NCBI GenBank assembly: GCA_039916225.1
Contig: JBDSLU010000096.1
Span: 1 to 15,017 of the forward strand
Direction of reading: 5' to 3'
DNA length: 15,017 nucleotides
Origin: JBDSLU01 sp039916225
GTDB taxonomy: Bacteria; Acidobacteriota; Vicinamibacteria; Vicinamibacterales; Vicinamibacteraceae
Shown: piece after piece, positions 13,662 to 15,017 of the stretch
How positions within the stretch are numbered: the stretch's first letter is position 1
How the letters are laid out: every line of letters begins with the position of its first letter
Made by a program: the position numbers and the translations under genes
Notes under the pieces: generated by a model
What the model was told of the DNA's origin: nothing
Databases searched by the model: none
What the model saw: the letters and a program-made list of their open reading frames with translations, nothing else

Positions 13662-15017
13662 GCAGCCCATCGTGACTGCCCCCGTGAGCACGCGCCTCCG
13701 GCTCGATGCCATCGATCTCGTCCGCGGGGTCGTGATGGTCCTGATGGTGCTGGATCACACCCGCGACTTCGTCCATCGAGGCGGGCAGTTCAACAACCCG
13801 CTCGACCCGGCCTCGACCACCGTCCTCCTCTACATCACCCGCTGGGTGACTCACCTGTGCGCGCCGACGTTCGTCCTGCTGGCCGGTCTCGGCGTCGGGC
13901 TGCGGCGGATCCGTGGCGCCGGCAGCGGCGACGTGGCGTGGTTCCTCTTCACCCGCGGCGCCTGGCTGGTCCTGCTGGAACTGACGCTGTTCCGCCTGAT
14001 CATCTGGTGGAACGTCGACGTGACGTCGTTCGCGGCCTTCCTGCAGGTGATCTGGGCGACCGGCGTGGCGATGGTGGCGCTGAGCGCGCTGGTGCGGCTG
14101 CCGCTCGCGGCCATCGGCACGATCGCCGCGGTGATCCTGCTCGGCCACAACCTGCTCGACGGCATCCGCGTGCCGTTTTGGTTCCCGGGCACCCCGGCGC
14201 CGCTACCGACGCCCGGCGGCATCCTGTGGATGCTCGTGCACCAGGGCGGCTTCTTCCCGCTCGGTGGGGCGGACGGCCCGGTGGTCTTCGATCGCTATCC
14301 GGTGCTGCCGTGGTTCGGCCTGATGGCGGCTGGCTACGTCATGGCCGAGATCTATCGCTGGGAGCCGGCCCGCCGTCGGCGGTTCCTGCTGGGCGCCGCG
14401 GCGGCGATGCTGGCCGCGTTCGTCGTCCTGCGGGGCTTCAACGTCTACGGCGATCCGCGCCACTGGGCGCCGCAGCCGACCCTCATCCAGTCGGCGATGG
14501 ACGTCATGAACGTCGAGAAGTACCCGCCGTCGCTGGCCTACGTGCTGGTCACGCTGTTGCCCGCGCTCACGACCCTGGCCGCGCTCGACGGGCGCGCCAT
14601 CGCCGGCGGGCTCTGGGGCGCGGTGGTGACGTTCGGCCGGGTGCCGTTCTTCTTCTACCTGCTGCAGTGGGTCACGGCGCACGTGTCCGGCATGGTCGTG
14701 ACGGCGCTCCTCGGCAAGAGCCTCAGCCCGTTCTTCCTGAACGTGCTCGACTACGCCACGATGCAGCCGCCGCCCGATTTCGGCGGCCCGCTGTGGGCGG
14801 TCTACGTGTGCTGGCTGGTCAGCCTGCTCGCGATGTATCCGCTGTGCCGCTGGTTCGCCGGCGTCAAGGCACGCCGCCGCGGCGTGGACGGGAGTTCTCG
14901 GGATCGACTGTGCAAGCTTCGTGCAGCTCAGTCGCTGGGGCGCCCGAAGATCCGCCACGGCTGCCGCTTCATGATCTTGCCGAGCTCCTTCGCGTCCTCG
15001 GGGAACTCGGGGTCGCG
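13660..15017 (+). CDS. DUF1624 / HGSNAT-type acyltransferase membrane protein, 3' end unresolved
   Basis: A polytopic membrane protein beginning STRLRLDAIDLVRGVVMVLM followed by LDHTRDFVH, the signature of the DUF1624 family related to the catalytic domain of heparan-alpha-glucosaminide N-acetyltransferase; the conserved His of DHTRD is at about residue 36. About nine to eleven hydrophobic helices follow, including LCAPTFVLLAGLGVGLRRI, WFLFTRGAWLVLLELTLF and GRVPFFFYLLQWVTAHV. Bacterial members are presumed to move acetyl groups across the membrane onto glycans or lipids, without proven substrates. ATG 13660 is given, but GTG 13684 would start closer to the conserved block and escape the TATAAT box. 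The recognisable protein ends at KARRR (codon ending 14880); the frame then stays open to the window end with a Ser/Arg-rich, non-membrane tail overlapping the convergent ORF at 14928-15017. The true stop is therefore not in the window, or the tail is a frame artefact. Confidence 0.8.
   Translation, partial: MQPIVTAPVSTRLRLDAIDLVRGVVMVLMVLDHTRDFVHRGGQFNNPLDPASTTVLLYITRWVTHLCAPTFVLLAGLGVGLRRIRGAGSGDVAWFLFTRGAWLVLLELTLFRLIIWWNVDVTSFAAFLQVIWATGVAMVALSALVRLPLAAIGTIAAVILLGHNLLDGIRVPFWFPGTPAPLPTPGGILWMLVHQGGFFPLGGADGPVVFDRYPVLPWFGLMAAGYVMAEIYRWEPARRRRFLLGAAAAMLAAFVVLRGFNVYGDPRHWAPQPTLIQSAMDVMNVEKYPPSLAYVLVTLLPALTTLAALDGRAIAGGLWGAVVTFGRVPFFFYLLQWVTAHVSGMVVTALLGKSLSPFFLNVLDYATMQPPPDFGGPLWAVYVCWLVSLLAMYPLCRWFAGVKARRRGVDGSSRDRLCKLRAAQSLGRPKIRHGCRFMILPSSFASSGNSGS
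14928..15017 (-). CDS. C-terminal end of an unidentified convergent gene (partial)
   Basis: The last 29 codons of a - strand reading frame, entering from beyond the window and stopping at TGA (14930-14928). The visible part reads DPEFPEDAKELGKIMKRQPW followed by RIFGRPSD. The charged, ordinary composition looks more like real protein than the overlapping + strand tail of the DUF1624 frame. Too little is present to name a family. It is convergent with the DUF1624 gene, and if both frames are genuine their ends overlap by at least 90 bases, which is unusual and suggests that one end is wrongly read. Confidence 0.5.
   Translation of the reverse strand, partial: RDPEFPEDAKELGKIMKRQPWRIFGRPSD

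Noticed and set aside
12712..14148. 478-codon - strand open frame
   Set aside because: It runs opposite the cupin 3' end, through the DUF1080 gene in another frame and opposite DUF1624; its composition is that of a shadow frame.
1..15017. tRNA, rRNA, CRISPR array, insertion sequence or integrase
   Set aside because: I saw no direct repeat array, no transposase- or integrase-like protein and no tRNA-like cloverleaf; the transfer hypothesis rests only on gene content and broken genes at the edges.

Overview
The window is high-GC bacterial DNA with tightly packed genes and no gene-free stretch longer than 188 bases. The flanking genes (a glucoamylase-family protein, a secreted DUF1080 protein, a DUF1624 membrane protein, a secreted small cupin) would suit Acidobacteriota of the Vicinamibacteria type or a similar soil or sediment bacterium. 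That placement is an inference from gene content, since no rRNA or ribosomal protein gene is present.

Layout: (1) 1-777, the C-terminal part of a glucoamylase-family (PF10091) protein. (2) 894-1721, a protein made of two PRC-barrel repeats, preceded by a CRP-like dyad at 845-862. (3) 1910-4786, phosphoketolase, then a decayed 38-codon remnant of a histidine phosphatase, then a SpoIIAA/STAS-like protein. (4) 4768-11560, a complete N-ATPase operon in the diagnostic order atpD-C-Q-R-B-E-F-A-G. (5) 11541-11681, a short ORF with a near-perfect Shine-Dalgarno that looks like a truncated gene start at the edge of the block. (6) 11665-15017, genes in alternating orientation: beta-carbonic anhydrase (-), secreted cupin (+), secreted DUF1080 domain protein (-), DUF1624/HGSNAT-type membrane protein (+), and the last codons of a convergent gene (-).

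From phosphoketolase to atpG nearly every gene overlaps the next by 4-20 bases. Only atpB/atpE (19 bases) and atpE/atpF (4 bases) have gaps, and the strongest ribosome binding site inside the ATPase operon lies before atpE, the subunit needed in many copies. The block therefore reads as one polycistronic unit joining an acetyl-phosphate-producing enzyme to an accessory rotary ATPase. The N-ATPase shows its family hallmarks: the AtpQ and AtpR membrane proteins, no separate delta gene, a long b subunit ending in a delta/OSCP-like domain, and a c subunit with an E-S-T-x-I-Y ion site. N-ATPases are known as laterally transferred second copies beside a housekeeping F-ATPase. The remnants at both ends of the core (4327-4443 and 11541-11681) fit a mobile, reassorted stress or energy module.

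The least ordinary points are the coupling of phosphoketolase, a STAS-like protein and the N-ATPase in one overlapping transcript, the phosphatase remnant at the junction, the ambiguous ion specificity of the c subunit, and a 13-base divergent intergenic region with overlapping -10 elements at 13654-13661.
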